Below are positions 50,924-59,706 of a DNA stretch of 64,000 nt, piece after piece. Each line of letters opens with the position of its first letter. Position 1 is the stretch's first letter. The translations under genes and the position numbers were made by a program. The stretch spans positions 28,345 to 92,344 of the forward strand of contig DASZNF010000040.1 in NCBI GenBank assembly GCA_035551355.1, given 5' to 3'. Under the pieces are notes generated by a model. The model was not told the origin of the DNA. It saw nothing but the letters and a program-made list of their open reading frames with translations, and searched no databases. Source of the DNA: DATATV01 sp035551355. Lineage in GTDB: Bacteria; Actinomycetota; Actinomycetes; Mycobacteriales; Pseudonocardiaceae.

Positions 50924-51784
50924 TCAGGGGCCCAGCGATCCGAACGGGCGATCGGGCCACCACGGATAGAACCCGGGCATATCGGTGGACACCCGGTCCG
51001 GGAACTCGGCCGCCCGCTTCTCCAGGAACGCCGAGACGCCCTCCTTGGCGTCCTCCGAGGAGCCCCGGGACCGCATCGCCCGGGAGTCGAGTTCGTGCGC
51101 GGTCATCGGGTGGTCGGCGGTGAGCATCCGCCAGATCATCTGCCGGTTGAGGGCCACCGACACGGGTGCGGTGTTGTCGGCGATCTCCCGGGCGATCGCG
51201 TAGGCGGCGGGCAGCAGTTCTTCCGGCGGATGCACCGAGCGGACCAGCCCGCCCGCCAATGCCTCCCCGGCGTCGAAGACACGGCCGGTGGTCGCCCACT
51301 CCAGGGCCCGGCTGACCCCGACCAGGCGGGGCAGAAACCAGCTCGACGCCGCCTCCATGACGATGCCGCGCCGGGCGAAGACGAAGCCGAACCGGGCGTC
51401 GGCCGAGGCCAGGCGCACATCGGCGGGCAGGGTCATGGTGACCCCGACGCCGACCGCGGGACCGTTGAACGCCACGATCACCGGTTTGGTCGAGGCGTAG
51501 ATCCGCAACGACACGCGGCCGCCGTTGTCCCGGTGACCCTCGCCGTCCGCGTAGTCGAACGTGCTGCCGCCGCCGGCCAGGTCGGCGCCCGCGCAGAAGC
51601 CGCGTCCGGCGCCGGTCAGCACGATGGCGTGCACCTCGTCGTCGGCGTCGGCCCGATCGAAGGCGGCGATCAGTTCCTCGGTCATGATCGCGGTGAACGC
51701 GTTGAGCCGGTCCGGCCGGTTCAGCGTGATGGTCAGGATCTTGTCTCCGACCGTGTAGCCGATCTGTTCGTACGTGTCGCTCAT
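50924..51784 (-). CDS. Enoyl-CoA hydratase/isomerase (crotonase family)
   Basis: 286 residues from ATG at 51784 (aaagg upstream). Crotonase motifs: TITLNRPDRLNAFTA, GRGFCAGADLAGGGSTFDY, VAFNGPAVGVGVTMTLPADV, RFGFVFARRGIVMEAASSW. The MEAASSW segment puts glutamate near the active site as in enoyl-CoA isomerases and EchA-type hydratases. The C-terminus is long (PGFYPWWPDRPFGSLGP). It lies 52 bp upstream of the ligase gene on the same strand; 164 bp without recognisable features separate it from the thiolase gene upstream. Confidence 0.88.
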   Translation of the reverse strand: MSDTYEQIGYTVGDKILTITLNRPDRLNAFTAIMTEELIAAFDRADADDEVHAIVLTGAGRGFCAGADLAGGGSTFDYADGEGHRDNGGRVSLRIYASTKPVIVAFNGPAVGVGVTMTLPADVRLASADARFGFVFARRGIVMEAASSWFLPRLVGVSRALEWATTGRVFDAGEALAGGLVRSVHPPEELLPAAYAIAREIADNTAPVSVALNRQMIWRMLTADHPMTAHELDSRAMRSRGSSEDAKEGVSAFLEKRAAEFPDRVSTDMPGFYPWWPDRPFGSLGP

Positions 51785-51948
51785 CAGGACCTTTCGGGGC
51801 TCCGCCGGAAGACCGCGAGCCGCGCGGCGGCCGCGGCGAGACCGAGCCCCGCCGCCGGCGCCGCCCGCTGCGGGCAGGCTCCACCGTACGTCCAGGCCGA
51901 GCGCACGATCCACACTCCTCCGGCCCGGACCGAGCGCGGACCGCCCGG

Positions 51949-53121
51949 TCACGCGGACAGCACCATCGCCGAGCCCATGCCGCCACCGGCGCACATCGCC
52001 GCGACCGCCGTTCCGCCGCCGCGGCGGCGCAGTTCGTGAGCCAGGGTGGTGACCATGCGCGCCCCGGTCGCGGCGATCGGATGGCCGAGACTGCATCCGC
52101 TGCCGAACGGGTTGACCCGGCTCTCGTCCAGGCCCAGTTCGCGGGTGGTGGCCACGGCGACCGACGCGAAGGCCTCGTTGATCTCGAACAGATCCACGTC
52201 GTCGACGTCGATTCCGGCCCGGGCCAAGGCTTTGCGGATCGCGGTGATCGGAGCGAAACCGGTCCGCACCGGGTCGACGCCGACGCTGGCCCACGAGCGG
52301 ATGGTGGCCAGCGGGGTCAGGCCGTGGTGCGCGGCGAGTCCTGAATCGGCGACCAGCACCGCGGCCGCGGCATCGTTGACGCCACTGGAATTCCCCGCGG
52401 TGATGGAGAAGTCCTCGATCTCGGGATGCAATACCGTGAGCGCGGCCAGCTTTTCCGGACTGGTGTTGCGCCGGGGATGCTCGTCGAGGTCGAACATCGA
52501 CACCGCACCCTCGGAATTGGTGACCTTCACCGGAATGATCTCCTCGGCGAAGCGGCCTTCATCGATGGCGCGGATCGCGCGTTGGTGCGACCGCAGCGCC
52601 CAGGCGTCCATCTCGGCGCGCGAGACGCCGGCCAGCCGGGCGGTGTTCCAGCCGACCAGGATCGACATGTCGCGGTTGGGCGCGTCGGGGGTCGGCACGT
52701 GTGACGGCGAGCTCCACGGATCGTCCCATTCCTCGGTGCCCGGAATCCGCCGGCGGGACACCGGCGCGGTGGACGAGGAGTGGGTGCCACCGGCGATCAC
52801 CGCCTGCTCCATGCCGGAGCGCACCCCGGCCGCGGCGGTGGCGATGCTGGTCAGCCCGGAGGCGCAGTGCCGGTTCTGGGCCAGGCCGGGAACATGCGGG
52901 AGACCGGCCTCGATCGCCGCGTAGCGCGCGATGTCGCCGCCACCGGCCAAGGTCTCGCCGAGCACCACGTCGTCAATGCGTTCCGGGGGCAGGCCCGAGC
53001 GGTGCGCGGCCTCACGAACCACCACGGTGGCGAGGTCGAACGCGCTCGTCTCGCGCAGCGTGCCCCGTCCCGCGGTGCCGACCGCGGTCCGGCAGGCCGA
53101 CAACAACACAGCGTCGCTCAT
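51949..53121 (-). CDS. Acetyl-CoA acyltransferase (thiolase)
   Basis: 390 residues from ATG at 53121. Catalytic Cys86 (NRHCASGLTS), His347 (LGHPIAATGARM) and Cys377 (MCAGGGMGSAM) are all present, so this is an active degradative or biosynthetic thiolase. It differs clearly from the thiolase at 44220, so the two probably handle different chain positions. Divergent from the crotonase at 53184 across a 62-bp promoter region. Confidence 0.92.
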   Translation of the reverse strand: MSDAVLLSACRTAVGTAGRGTLRETSAFDLATVVVREAAHRSGLPPERIDDVVLGETLAGGGDIARYAAIEAGLPHVPGLAQNRHCASGLTSIATAAAGVRSGMEQAVIAGGTHSSSTAPVSRRRIPGTEEWDDPWSSPSHVPTPDAPNRDMSILVGWNTARLAGVSRAEMDAWALRSHQRAIRAIDEGRFAEEIIPVKVTNSEGAVSMFDLDEHPRRNTSPEKLAALTVLHPEIEDFSITAGNSSGVNDAAAAVLVADSGLAAHHGLTPLATIRSWASVGVDPVRTGFAPITAIRKALARAGIDVDDVDLFEINEAFASVAVATTRELGLDESRVNPFGSGCSLGHPIAATGARMVTTLAHELRRRGGGTAVAAMCAGGGMGSAMVLSA

Positions 53122-53183
53122 GTAATTCGTTATACTCTAATTCGACACCGACCGGAAGGGTCGACCGTCGAGGTGAGGTGCCG
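53122..53183. promoter_or_regulatory. Divergent promoter between thiolase and crotonase genes
   Basis: TAATTCG occurs twice as a direct repeat, at about 53123 and 53138, flanking TTATACT, a possible -10 for the plus-strand gene. The TTATACTCTAATTCGACACC stretch loosely resembles the GTATAC element at 39600. The ribosome-binding site gaggtgaggtg precedes the start at 53184. Confidence 0.35.
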
Positions 53184-53957
53184 ATGGAGCCGAGAACCGT
53201 CCTGTTCGAGGTCGCCGACCACGTCGCGACGATCACCCTGAACCGGCCGCACGCCATGAACGGCTTCAACCAGGAGATGCTGGACGACTTCGCGCTGATC
53301 TGGCGGCGGGTCAAGGAAGACGACGACATCCATGTGGTGGTGCTGCGGGCGGCGGGCGAGCGGGCATTCTGCACCGGCATGGATGTCAAGGAGGGCGTCG
53401 ACCGGCATCCGAACGTCTGGAGCCAGACCGATCCGGGCGAGCGGCTTTCGCCGAAACTCAACCAGGTGTGGAAACCGCTGGTCTGCGCGGTGCACGGAAT
53501 GGCCGCGGGCGGCGCGTTCTACTGGCTCAACGAGGCCGACATCGTCATCTGCGCCGAGGACGCCAGTTTCTTCGATCCCCATGTCAGTTATGGACTCACC
53601 GCGGCCCTGGAACCCATCGGCCTGGCCCGGCGCATACCGCTCGGCGAGGCCCTGCGCATCGCGCTGCTCGGGCTGGACGAGCGCGTCTCGGCCGAGCGCG
53701 CGCTGCAGATCGGACTGGTCAGCGAGGTGCTGCCGAGGGAGCGGCTCTGGGACCGGGCCGGGGAAATCGCCGGCATCATCGCCGCGAAGCCGCCGGCCGC
53801 GATCCAGGGCACGGTCCGGGCCATCTGGGAATCCCTGGACGCCACCCGCACCCAGGCGCTGCGCACCGGCCTGTCCTACACCCAGCTCGGCAACCCGGTC
53901 GGCAAGTCCCAGGTGGACCGGTCGAGGGTGTCCCGGGATCGCTGGACGATGCGCTGA
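53184..53957 (+). CDS. Enoyl-CoA hydratase/isomerase (crotonase family)
   Basis: 257 residues from ATG at 53184. Crotonase motifs: TITLNRPHAMNGFNQEML, ERAFCTGMDVKEG, CAVHGMAAGGAFYWLNEADI and SFFDPHVSYGLTAALEPIG. The usual acidic residues at the hydratase positions are not obvious (HVSYGLTA), so it may be an isomerase, hydrolase or C-C lyase rather than a hydratase. An F420-type oxidoreductase gene follows after 53 bp. Confidence 0.85.
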   Translation: MEPRTVLFEVADHVATITLNRPHAMNGFNQEMLDDFALIWRRVKEDDDIHVVVLRAAGERAFCTGMDVKEGVDRHPNVWSQTDPGERLSPKLNQVWKPLVCAVHGMAAGGAFYWLNEADIVICAEDASFFDPHVSYGLTAALEPIGLARRIPLGEALRIALLGLDERVSAERALQIGLVSEVLPRERLWDRAGEIAGIIAAKPPAAIQGTVRAIWESLDATRTQALRTGLSYTQLGNPVGKSQVDRSRVSRDRWTMR

Positions 53958-54010
53958 CAATCTCGTACCCTCCGATAATTGAGTACCCCTTTTTCGGAGT
54001 TGGGAGTCGG

Positions 54011-55012
54011 ATGCGCTTCGGCATGCCATGGCCCGGAGCCGGTGTCGCACGCGAGGCCGAACAGCAGGGCGTCGAGGCGTTCTGCACCGGGGAGTTCGTC
54101 GACCACGACGCGTACCTCACGCTGGGCGAGATCGTGGCCAACACCGAGCGCGCGCTGGCCGGCCCGGCCATCGCCTACGCGTTCGCCCGCACGCCCTACG
54201 CCCACGCCACCGCGCTGCGCCAACTGCACGCCCAGGCCCCGGGCCGGCTGTTCCTCGGCCTCGGCACGGCGGCATTCCGGGTCAACCGCGACTGGCTGGG
54301 CGTACCGGCCGACAAACCGGTGGCCCGGATCGCCGAGACCGCACAGGCCATCCGGACCTGGCTGCACGCAGGCAACGGCGAGCAGGTCCGCTACGCGGGC
54401 GAGTTCTACTCGATCGACGCCGACGTCCGCGCGCCCGTGCTGGGCCGCCTGGACATCCCGGTTCTGTTGGCCGCGTTCAACAAGCGGATGGCCGCCACCG
54501 CGGGCCGGGTGGCCGACGGCGTGATCGGACACGGCCTGTTCACCCGCTCCTGGTGGAACGACGTGGTCCGGCCCGCGGTCGCGGTCGAGGATTCCCGGGA
54601 ATTCGCCGAGCAGGGCTGGATCATCACCGCGATCGACGACGCCGCGCCCGAACGGGCCATCGCCGACGCCCGCCGCATGATCGCGTTCTACCTGACCGTG
54701 CGCACCTACGACCCGTTCGTCGCCCACCACCGCTGGACCGTCCCGGTGGCCCGGCTGCGCGAGGCGTTCCGCACCGGCGACACCGACGCCATGGCCGCCG
54801 CGGTGACCGACGAGATGCTCACCGAGATCGCGGTGTGCGGCACGACCGCCGAGGCCAAGGACATGCTCCTGCGGCGGGTCGGCGCGCTGCCCCGGGACAT
54901 CGGATTCTTTGCCCCGCCGAGCTTTCTGGTCGGCCGCAAGCGCCGCGCCGCCTACGCCCAGTCCAGCCTGGCGCTCATCGGCGCCACCCCTGCGCCCGGG
55001 AGACCGTCATGA
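54011..55012 (+). CDS. Luciferase-like (probable F420-dependent) oxidoreductase
   Basis: 333 residues from ATG at 54011 (gttgggagtcgg upstream). Bacterial-luciferase TIM barrel features: MRFGMPWPGAGVAREAEQQG, ERALAGPAIAYAFARTPYAHA, LGLGTAAFRVNRDWLG, a PVLLAAFNKRMAATAGRVAD strand-helix and a final GTTAEAKDMLLRR. This matches the LLM class that uses coenzyme F420 in actinobacteria. Substrate unknown. The stop overlaps the aldehyde dehydrogenase start (ATGA). Confidence 0.85.
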   Translation: MRFGMPWPGAGVAREAEQQGVEAFCTGEFVDHDAYLTLGEIVANTERALAGPAIAYAFARTPYAHATALRQLHAQAPGRLFLGLGTAAFRVNRDWLGVPADKPVARIAETAQAIRTWLHAGNGEQVRYAGEFYSIDADVRAPVLGRLDIPVLLAAFNKRMAATAGRVADGVIGHGLFTRSWWNDVVRPAVAVEDSREFAEQGWIITAIDDAAPERAIADARRMIAFYLTVRTYDPFVAHHRWTVPVARLREAFRTGDTDAMAAAVTDEMLTEIAVCGTTAEAKDMLLRRVGALPRDIGFFAPPSFLVGRKRRAAYAQSSLALIGATPAPGRPS

Positions 55013-56487
55013 CCACCGGCTTGTCCTTCGCCACTCAGCTCTACATCGACGGCCGCCGCACCGACGGCAGCACCGACGCCCGCATCGTGGTGCGCAATCC
55101 GGCCACCGAGGACCCGATCGCCGAGGTCCCCCAGGCCTCACCGGCCGACGTGCGCGCCGCGATTTCCGCCGCCCGCAAGGCTTTCGACGAGGGCCCGTGG
55201 CCGCGGATGACGCCGACCGAGCGGGCGGCGGTGTTGCTGCGCATGGCCGAGGAGATGGAACGCCGCCAACCGGAGATCGTCGCGGTCGACATGGCCGAGG
55301 CGGGCTCGGTCCGCGCCCTGGCCGAAACCATCCAGACCGGCATTCCGATCGCCCACCTGCGGGATATGGCCGAGCGGGTGATGCCGGTCTTCCCGTGGGA
55401 GCGCCCGATGGAGCCGACGATCACGCCGGGCGCGGGCATCGGGCAGGGGCAGTTGCGGCGCGAGCCGTTCGGCGTGTGTGCGCTGATCGCGGCCTACAAC
55501 TTCCCGTTCTTCCTCAGCCTGATGAAGCTGATCCCGGCGCTGGCCGCGGGGTGCACCGCGGTCCTCAAGCCCGCGCCCGCCACTCCGCTGGAATCCTTGC
55601 TGATCGGGGATTTCGCCGATGCCGCCGGACTTCCGGCCGGGGTGCTGAACATCGTCACCGGCGATGTCGAGGCCGGCCGGGAACTGACCACCAACCCGCT
55701 GGTGGATCTGGTCAGCTTCACCGGTTCGGACACCGTCGGGCGTCTGGTCTACGCGCAGGCGGCCGCGTCGATGAAGAAAGTGGTCCTGGAACTCGGCGGG
55801 AAGTCCCCGAGCATCGTCCGGGCCGACGCCGACCTCGACGGGGCGGCCCGGGCGGCGCTGGCCGGGATCACCGTGCACGCCGGGCAGGGCTGCTCCCTGC
55901 TGACCCGCACCATCGTGCACGAGTCGGTGCACGACGAGTTGGTGGACCGCATTCGGGCCGGCCTGGCGGCGGTCCGGGTCGGCGATCCGGCGGATCCGGC
56001 CACCACGATGGGCCCGCTGATCAGCGCGGCGCAGCGGGACAAGGTGGAGAAGCTGATCCGCACCGGCGAGACGGAGGGCGCCCACATCACCGCCGGTGGC
56101 GGCCGGCCCGCCGGACTGTCCAGGGGCTATTTCCTTGAGCCCACACTGTTCACCGGCGTGCACAACGCGATGACGATCGCGCGGACCGAGTTCTTCGGGC
56201 CGGTCGGCGTGATCATCCCGTTCGGCACGGACGAGGAGGCGGTGCGGATCGCCAACGACAGTCCATACGGCCTGGCCGGCGCGGTCTGGAGCGCCGACAC
56301 CGCGGCCGCGCACGGGATCGCGACCCAGCTGCGGACCGGCGGCGTGACGATCAACGGCGGTGGCGGCGGGGTCAACCCGCGGGCGGCGTTCGGCGGCTAC
56401 AAGCACAGCGGCATCGGCCGGGAGTGGGGCGAATTCGGCCTGAACGAGTACCTGCAGACCAAGAGCATCACCTGGGCCGCCCGCTGA
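55009..56487 (+). CDS. NAD(P)-dependent aldehyde dehydrogenase
   Basis: 492 residues from ATG at 55009. ALDH signatures: cofactor PFGVCALIAAYNFPFFLSL, FTGSDTVGR, catalytic glutamate in KVVLELGGKSPSIV, catalytic cysteine in HAGQGCSLLTR, and EFFGPVGVIIPF. Length is standard. It oxidises an aldehyde to acid, perhaps propionaldehyde or a side-chain aldehyde produced by retro-aldol cleavage (inference). Translationally coupled to the luciferase-like oxidoreductase. Confidence 0.93.
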   Translation: MTTGLSFATQLYIDGRRTDGSTDARIVVRNPATEDPIAEVPQASPADVRAAISAARKAFDEGPWPRMTPTERAAVLLRMAEEMERRQPEIVAVDMAEAGSVRALAETIQTGIPIAHLRDMAERVMPVFPWERPMEPTITPGAGIGQGQLRREPFGVCALIAAYNFPFFLSLMKLIPALAAGCTAVLKPAPATPLESLLIGDFADAAGLPAGVLNIVTGDVEAGRELTTNPLVDLVSFTGSDTVGRLVYAQAAASMKKVVLELGGKSPSIVRADADLDGAARAALAGITVHAGQGCSLLTRTIVHESVHDELVDRIRAGLAAVRVGDPADPATTMGPLISAAQRDKVEKLIRTGETEGAHITAGGGRPAGLSRGYFLEPTLFTGVHNAMTIARTEFFGPVGVIIPFGTDEEAVRIANDSPYGLAGAVWSADTAAAHGIATQLRTGGVTINGGGGGVNPRAAFGGYKHSGIGREWGEFGLNEYLQTKSITWAAR

Positions 56488-56512
56488 GACCAGGTCCCGA
56501 CGGGGGACATTT

Positions 56513-56715
56513 CTGAGACAGGTTGACCCATACGCGGCCGGCCCGGTCGCCGATCTCGTCCCGGCCTATGCCCTGCCCATTCCCTCGCTTGTGATCTGCG
56601 AACTGCTCGACGTGCCCTACCCCGACCGGGCCGATTTCCAGCGCCGCAGCGCGGTTCCGCTCGACGCCACCGTTCCCCGGCACGAGCAGTTCGCCCTGGG
56701 CCGGCTGATCACCTG
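56513..56715 (+). pseudogene. Cytochrome P450 (CYP105-type) remnant
   Basis: The frame read from 56513 gives VDPYAAGPVADLVPAYALP, then IPSLVICELLDVPYPDRADF and a few more residues to GRL, an unmistakable stretch of the helix D-E region of CYP105-type P450s. There is no N-terminal part, I-helix or heme loop, and the sequence loses similarity after about 56715 (frame stop at 56779). It is a short internal fragment of a lost P450 gene, lying 25 bp after the aldehyde dehydrogenase. Confidence 0.65.
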
Positions 56716-56848
56716 GTCGCCAGTTACCCGATGGGATGGAAATTCCCTCGATCGGGTCATCGAACGAATTCCCGAGTAACGACCATGCCCCGGGCCTCGA
56801 TGACGGTTTTGCGATCGTCATCACCGATCAATGCGGCTTCTGGGGTGC
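56716..56848. other. Non-coding stretch after the P450 remnant
   Basis: 133 bp with lower GC than the surroundings and no clear gene; a frame continuing from the P450 remnant stops at 56779. Together with the remnant, 361 bp (56488-56848) have no intact gene. Promoter of the next gene is presumably here, but I see no strong -10/-35 pair. Confidence 0.5.
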
Positions 56849-57676
56849 ATGGTGGATTTGGACAGTCTCCCGGGACGAACACGCCCGGACAACCACGATC
56901 AGCGGTTCGGCAACATCCGACGTCCCGCGTCTATTCAGGAAAAGGCTTACCCGCCAACGAATATCGAGCTGATCTCCCGGCCGACGAGGTGGGCCGCGGC
57001 CTGCCTGCTCGTCGTGCCGCTGCTGGTGATCGTGGCGGTATTCCTCCGGCCGTGGGACTGGAGTTACGGCACGCCAGGCATTCCCACCATCGACAATCAA
57101 TCGACAGGGTACCCTCCCAGCACCAATGTGGGAATTCCCAACGTGAGCCCGGGTTCCGACGGTTTCCCGACCATCTCCACCGCGCCGACCAGCGATTTCC
57201 CGGCTACCGGCGCGAGCGGGGACGCCGGCGCCGAGGCGGCCGACGTCACCGGCATTCTGCAACAGGCCGCGGCCGACCGGCAGTCGGTGTCCAACGCCGT
57301 GACCGACGCCGCGGCCTGCGGCAGCGGCCTGGCCGCCGACCAGCAGGCGCTGACCACCGCCCAGCAGGACCGGCTGACCCTGGCGACCACCGCCGGGAAC
57401 ACCGCCACGGACGCCCTGAGCGGTAGCACCGATCTGGGCCAGTTGCTCAGTACGGCGTTGTCCGACTCGGCGACCGCGGACCAGGACTACGCGACCTGGA
57501 TCGGCGACCTGCAAACCTCCGGCTGCGATCCCGGCACGGCCACCGAGGACGACAACTACACGGCCGCGCAGAGCGCCAGCATCCTGGCCACTCAGGACAA
57601 GCAGAACTTCCTGGCCGCCTGGAACCCTCTTGCCGGCGGCTATGGCCAGCCGACCTGGACCGAGTCGGCCATCTGA
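56849..57676 (+). CDS. Single-pass membrane protein of unknown function
   Basis: 275 residues if ATG 56849 is used; ATG 56831 and GTG 56852 are possible and none has a strong ribosome-binding site. A cytoplasmic N-terminus of about 45 residues, one transmembrane helix (AACLLVVPLLVIVAVFL, about 50-66), a proline/serine/threonine/glycine linker, then an alanine-rich helical domain with two cysteines (AAACGSGLAADQ; TSGCDPGTA), DQDYATWIGDLQ and a final LAAWNPLAGG. The C-terminal pattern is reminiscent of uncharacterised actinobacterial surface proteins. No enzymatic motif. It is 51 bp upstream of the 57728 gene and may be its operon partner. Confidence 0.65.
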   Translation: MVDLDSLPGRTRPDNHDQRFGNIRRPASIQEKAYPPTNIELISRPTRWAAACLLVVPLLVIVAVFLRPWDWSYGTPGIPTIDNQSTGYPPSTNVGIPNVSPGSDGFPTISTAPTSDFPATGASGDAGAEAADVTGILQQAAADRQSVSNAVTDAAACGSGLAADQQALTTAQQDRLTLATTAGNTATDALSGSTDLGQLLSTALSDSATADQDYATWIGDLQTSGCDPGTATEDDNYTAAQSASILATQDKQNFLAAWNPLAGGYGQPTWTESAI

Positions 57677-57727
57677 GGTCCGCGCGCTCCCCCATCACCA
57701 GACCGGTTCCACTCTGGAGGAATCCCC

Positions 57728-59218
57728 ATGGTCAGCCCCCTCACCATCCCCACCCTGCCGGTCACTCCCGACGAACGCGGTGATCCGGACAGCGAGATGA
57801 CCCGGCTGTTGTGCGCCGGAGTACGCCTGGACATCGGGTTCGCCCGCCAGGTCATCAAGGTGCTGCTGGACGATCGCGATCGGTTCGCCGCGCCCGCCTA
57901 CGGTTACGACGCCGTGCCCGTGCTCGGCCACGCACTCGATGCCCGCACCCTGCGCCGGACCCGCATCGCCGCGCTGGTGCCGATTCTGATCGTGCTGATC
58001 GAACTGACCGCATACGGCCCGATCGATCCGATCAGCGGAATTCTGCTGTGCCTGTGGGCCACCTGGCTGGTGGTGTTCATCGAGCGGCTGGTCGCGCTGC
58101 ACAACATCGTGTGCCATCTCAAGCGGCCCAACGGCCACGGCACTGGCTTCCACGGCGAGTATCCGCGCTCGGATCTGCTGCCCGACGAGGTCGCCCGGAA
58201 CATCGCGCAGGAACAGGATCCGCGGACCAGCCTGGTCTACTACGGCGGTTATCTGCCCTTCGTCGGCGCCGGGGACCGGACCCGCAACTGGGCGTTCACG
58301 GTCCTGCTCGACGCGGCGCAGACGACCCTGCCCGCCGCGCTGGGCGGCCCCAGCACAGGCCCGACCATAGCCGCGGCCGCCGAACCGTTCACCGTGGACG
58401 AGCTGACCACCTATGTCCGCGAACGGCTGGCCACCGTCCTGACCACCGAATCCCCGGACGGCCAGCGCATCGAGCAGCTGTCGATCGACCGGCGCTGGTA
58501 CCGCAAGGCGATCGGCACCCGGCGGCCGTCGCCTCCCCCGACCGAGCTCTCGGCCGCCGAATTCCGGCGCACCCCGAACGGTCCCGCGCTCTACGACTCG
58601 GCCCGCGAGTACCTGTGCGTGCGGGTCGGCACCTGGGACCAGGAGCTGGTCACCTCGGTGTTCCTGAGTTTCGACCTGAAGGGCCGCATGCTCTACACCG
58701 AACTGAACGCCTATGTGCTGCCCCCGATCAAGCCGAAGTACCGGCTGGTCGACGAGCTGCCGGACGGGGTGGGCGCCAGTCTCCTGCTCCGGTTGGGCTG
58801 GCACGCCACCAAGGGCGCGTTGCTGGAACTGGTCGATATGCCGGTGACCGCGGTGCGGGCTATCGTGTCGCGGTTGCGGCGCTCCGGCGCCGAACGGTTC
58901 GAGGCCGACGATCTCACCCGCTATGCCCGCGGTATCAAGGATTTCGGCGCCCGCACCAGCATCCGCGAACTCGCGGCCGTCTCCGCCCCTCGGCACTTCT
59001 TCCAGGAGATCGACGCGCAGAAGTACATCAAGATCATCGAGCGGCGGTTGCTGGAAGTGGTGATCGACTTCCTGGACGCCAAGAAGGTGGACACCCGGGA
59101 GTTCCGCGACCGGCAGGCGAACGTGCTGAACGTCGGCGTCCTCAACAGCGGCAGCGGAACCGTGCACACCACCGGCGGGCTGGCCGTCGGTTCAAACGCC
59201 ACAGCCGCCGCCCGCTGA
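57728..59218 (+). CDS. Membrane protein of unknown function with C-terminal Gly-rich NxGSGTV module
   Basis: 496 residues from ATG at 57728 (ctggaggaatcccc upstream). A cytoplasmic N-terminus of about 75 residues is followed by two close hydrophobic segments (IAALVPILIVLIELTAY; GILLCLWATWLVVFIERLV) at about 78-122, then a large soluble region of about 350 residues containing YGGYLPFVGAG, WDQELVTSVFLSFDLKGR and VLPPIKPKYRLVDELP. The last 30 residues form the module NVGVLNSGSGTVHTTGG-LAVGSNA, which recurs at the N-terminus of the next gene product. I do not recognise an enzyme. The repeated module and gene pairing suggest a two-component cassette, perhaps of the signalling or conflict type (inference). 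Confidence 0.75.
   Translation: MVSPLTIPTLPVTPDERGDPDSEMTRLLCAGVRLDIGFARQVIKVLLDDRDRFAAPAYGYDAVPVLGHALDARTLRRTRIAALVPILIVLIELTAYGPIDPISGILLCLWATWLVVFIERLVALHNIVCHLKRPNGHGTGFHGEYPRSDLLPDEVARNIAQEQDPRTSLVYYGGYLPFVGAGDRTRNWAFTVLLDAAQTTLPAALGGPSTGPTIAAAAEPFTVDELTTYVRERLATVLTTESPDGQRIEQLSIDRRWYRKAIGTRRPSPPPTELSAAEFRRTPNGPALYDSAREYLCVRVGTWDQELVTSVFLSFDLKGRMLYTELNAYVLPPIKPKYRLVDELPDGVGASLLLRLGWHATKGALLELVDMPVTAVRAIVSRLRRSGAERFEADDLTRYARGIKDFGARTSIRELAAVSAPRHFFQEIDAQKYIKIIERRLLEVVIDFLDAKKVDTREFRDRQANVLNVGVLNSGSGTVHTTGGLAVGSNATAAAR
59144..59163 (+). repeat. First copy of a 20-bp repeat encoding NSGSGTV/NTGSGTV
   Basis: AACAGCGGCAGCGGAACCGT at 59144-59163 recurs at 59301-59320 with one mismatch. The flanking codons for GGLAVG also match (ggc-ctggccgtcgg). 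The similarity at DNA level suggests that the module was copied from one gene to the other. Confidence 0.8.
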
Positions 59219-59243
59219 CCGCCCGATCACGACGAGGAGCAAC

Positions 59244-59639
59244 ATGACGAGCAACCACCGCTATCCGGAGCCCCAGCACGGCGCCAACTATGGGATCGTC
59301 AACACCGGCAGCGGAACCGTCACCAACTCCGGCGGCCTGGCCGTCGGCCCGAATGCCGCAGCCTCGACGCCCGCCGCGCCCTCGGCCGAGACCGAGCCCG
59401 TACGGCAACTGATCGCGGAGTTGCGGGCGTTGATCGCCGACACTCCGCTCACGGCCGGACAGCGCGCGGCCGCGGACGCGGAACTGAACACCGTCGCCGC
59501 GGGAGTGCGCGAGCCACGGCTGGAACGCGGAAAACTGACCGCCGCGCTGGACGGGTTGACCACCGCCGTCGGCTCGGTGGCGGCGCTCGCGGGAAAGATC
59601 GCGTCACTGCACGAGGCGATCGCGCACCTGTTTCACTGA
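59244..59639 (+). CDS. Small protein with NxGSGTV module and helical bundle (DUF5955-like)
   Basis: 131 residues from ATG at 59244 (cgaggagcaac upstream). Residues 14-38 carry NYGIVNTGSGTVTNSGG-LAVGPNA, matching the end of the preceding protein. The rest is helical: VRQLIAELRALIADTPL, ADAELNTVAAGVREP, KLTAALDGLTTAVGSVAAL and an amphipathic C-terminus. The layout is reminiscent of DUF5955 proteins of streptomycetes, from memory only. No signal or membrane segment. 25 bp after the membrane protein gene, same strand; the shared module implies that the two proteins co-assemble or bind the same partner. Confidence 0.75.
   Translation: MTSNHRYPEPQHGANYGIVNTGSGTVTNSGGLAVGPNAAASTPAAPSAETEPVRQLIAELRALIADTPLTAGQRAAADAELNTVAAGVREPRLERGKLTAALDGLTTAVGSVAALAGKIASLHEAIAHLFH
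59301..59320 (+). repeat. Second copy of the 20-bp NxGSGTV-encoding repeat
   Basis: AACACCGGCAGCGGAACCGT, 19 of 20 bases identical to 59144-59163. It lies in the 5' part of the small gene, while the first copy lies in the 3' end of the upstream gene; the copies start 157 bp apart. Confidence 0.8.
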
Positions 59640-59706
59640 CCAGCCAAGACAAGTCACCGCCAGTGCCAACGGGCCCGCGGCCTCCGCGCGCGGCGCGATC
59701 TGACCG

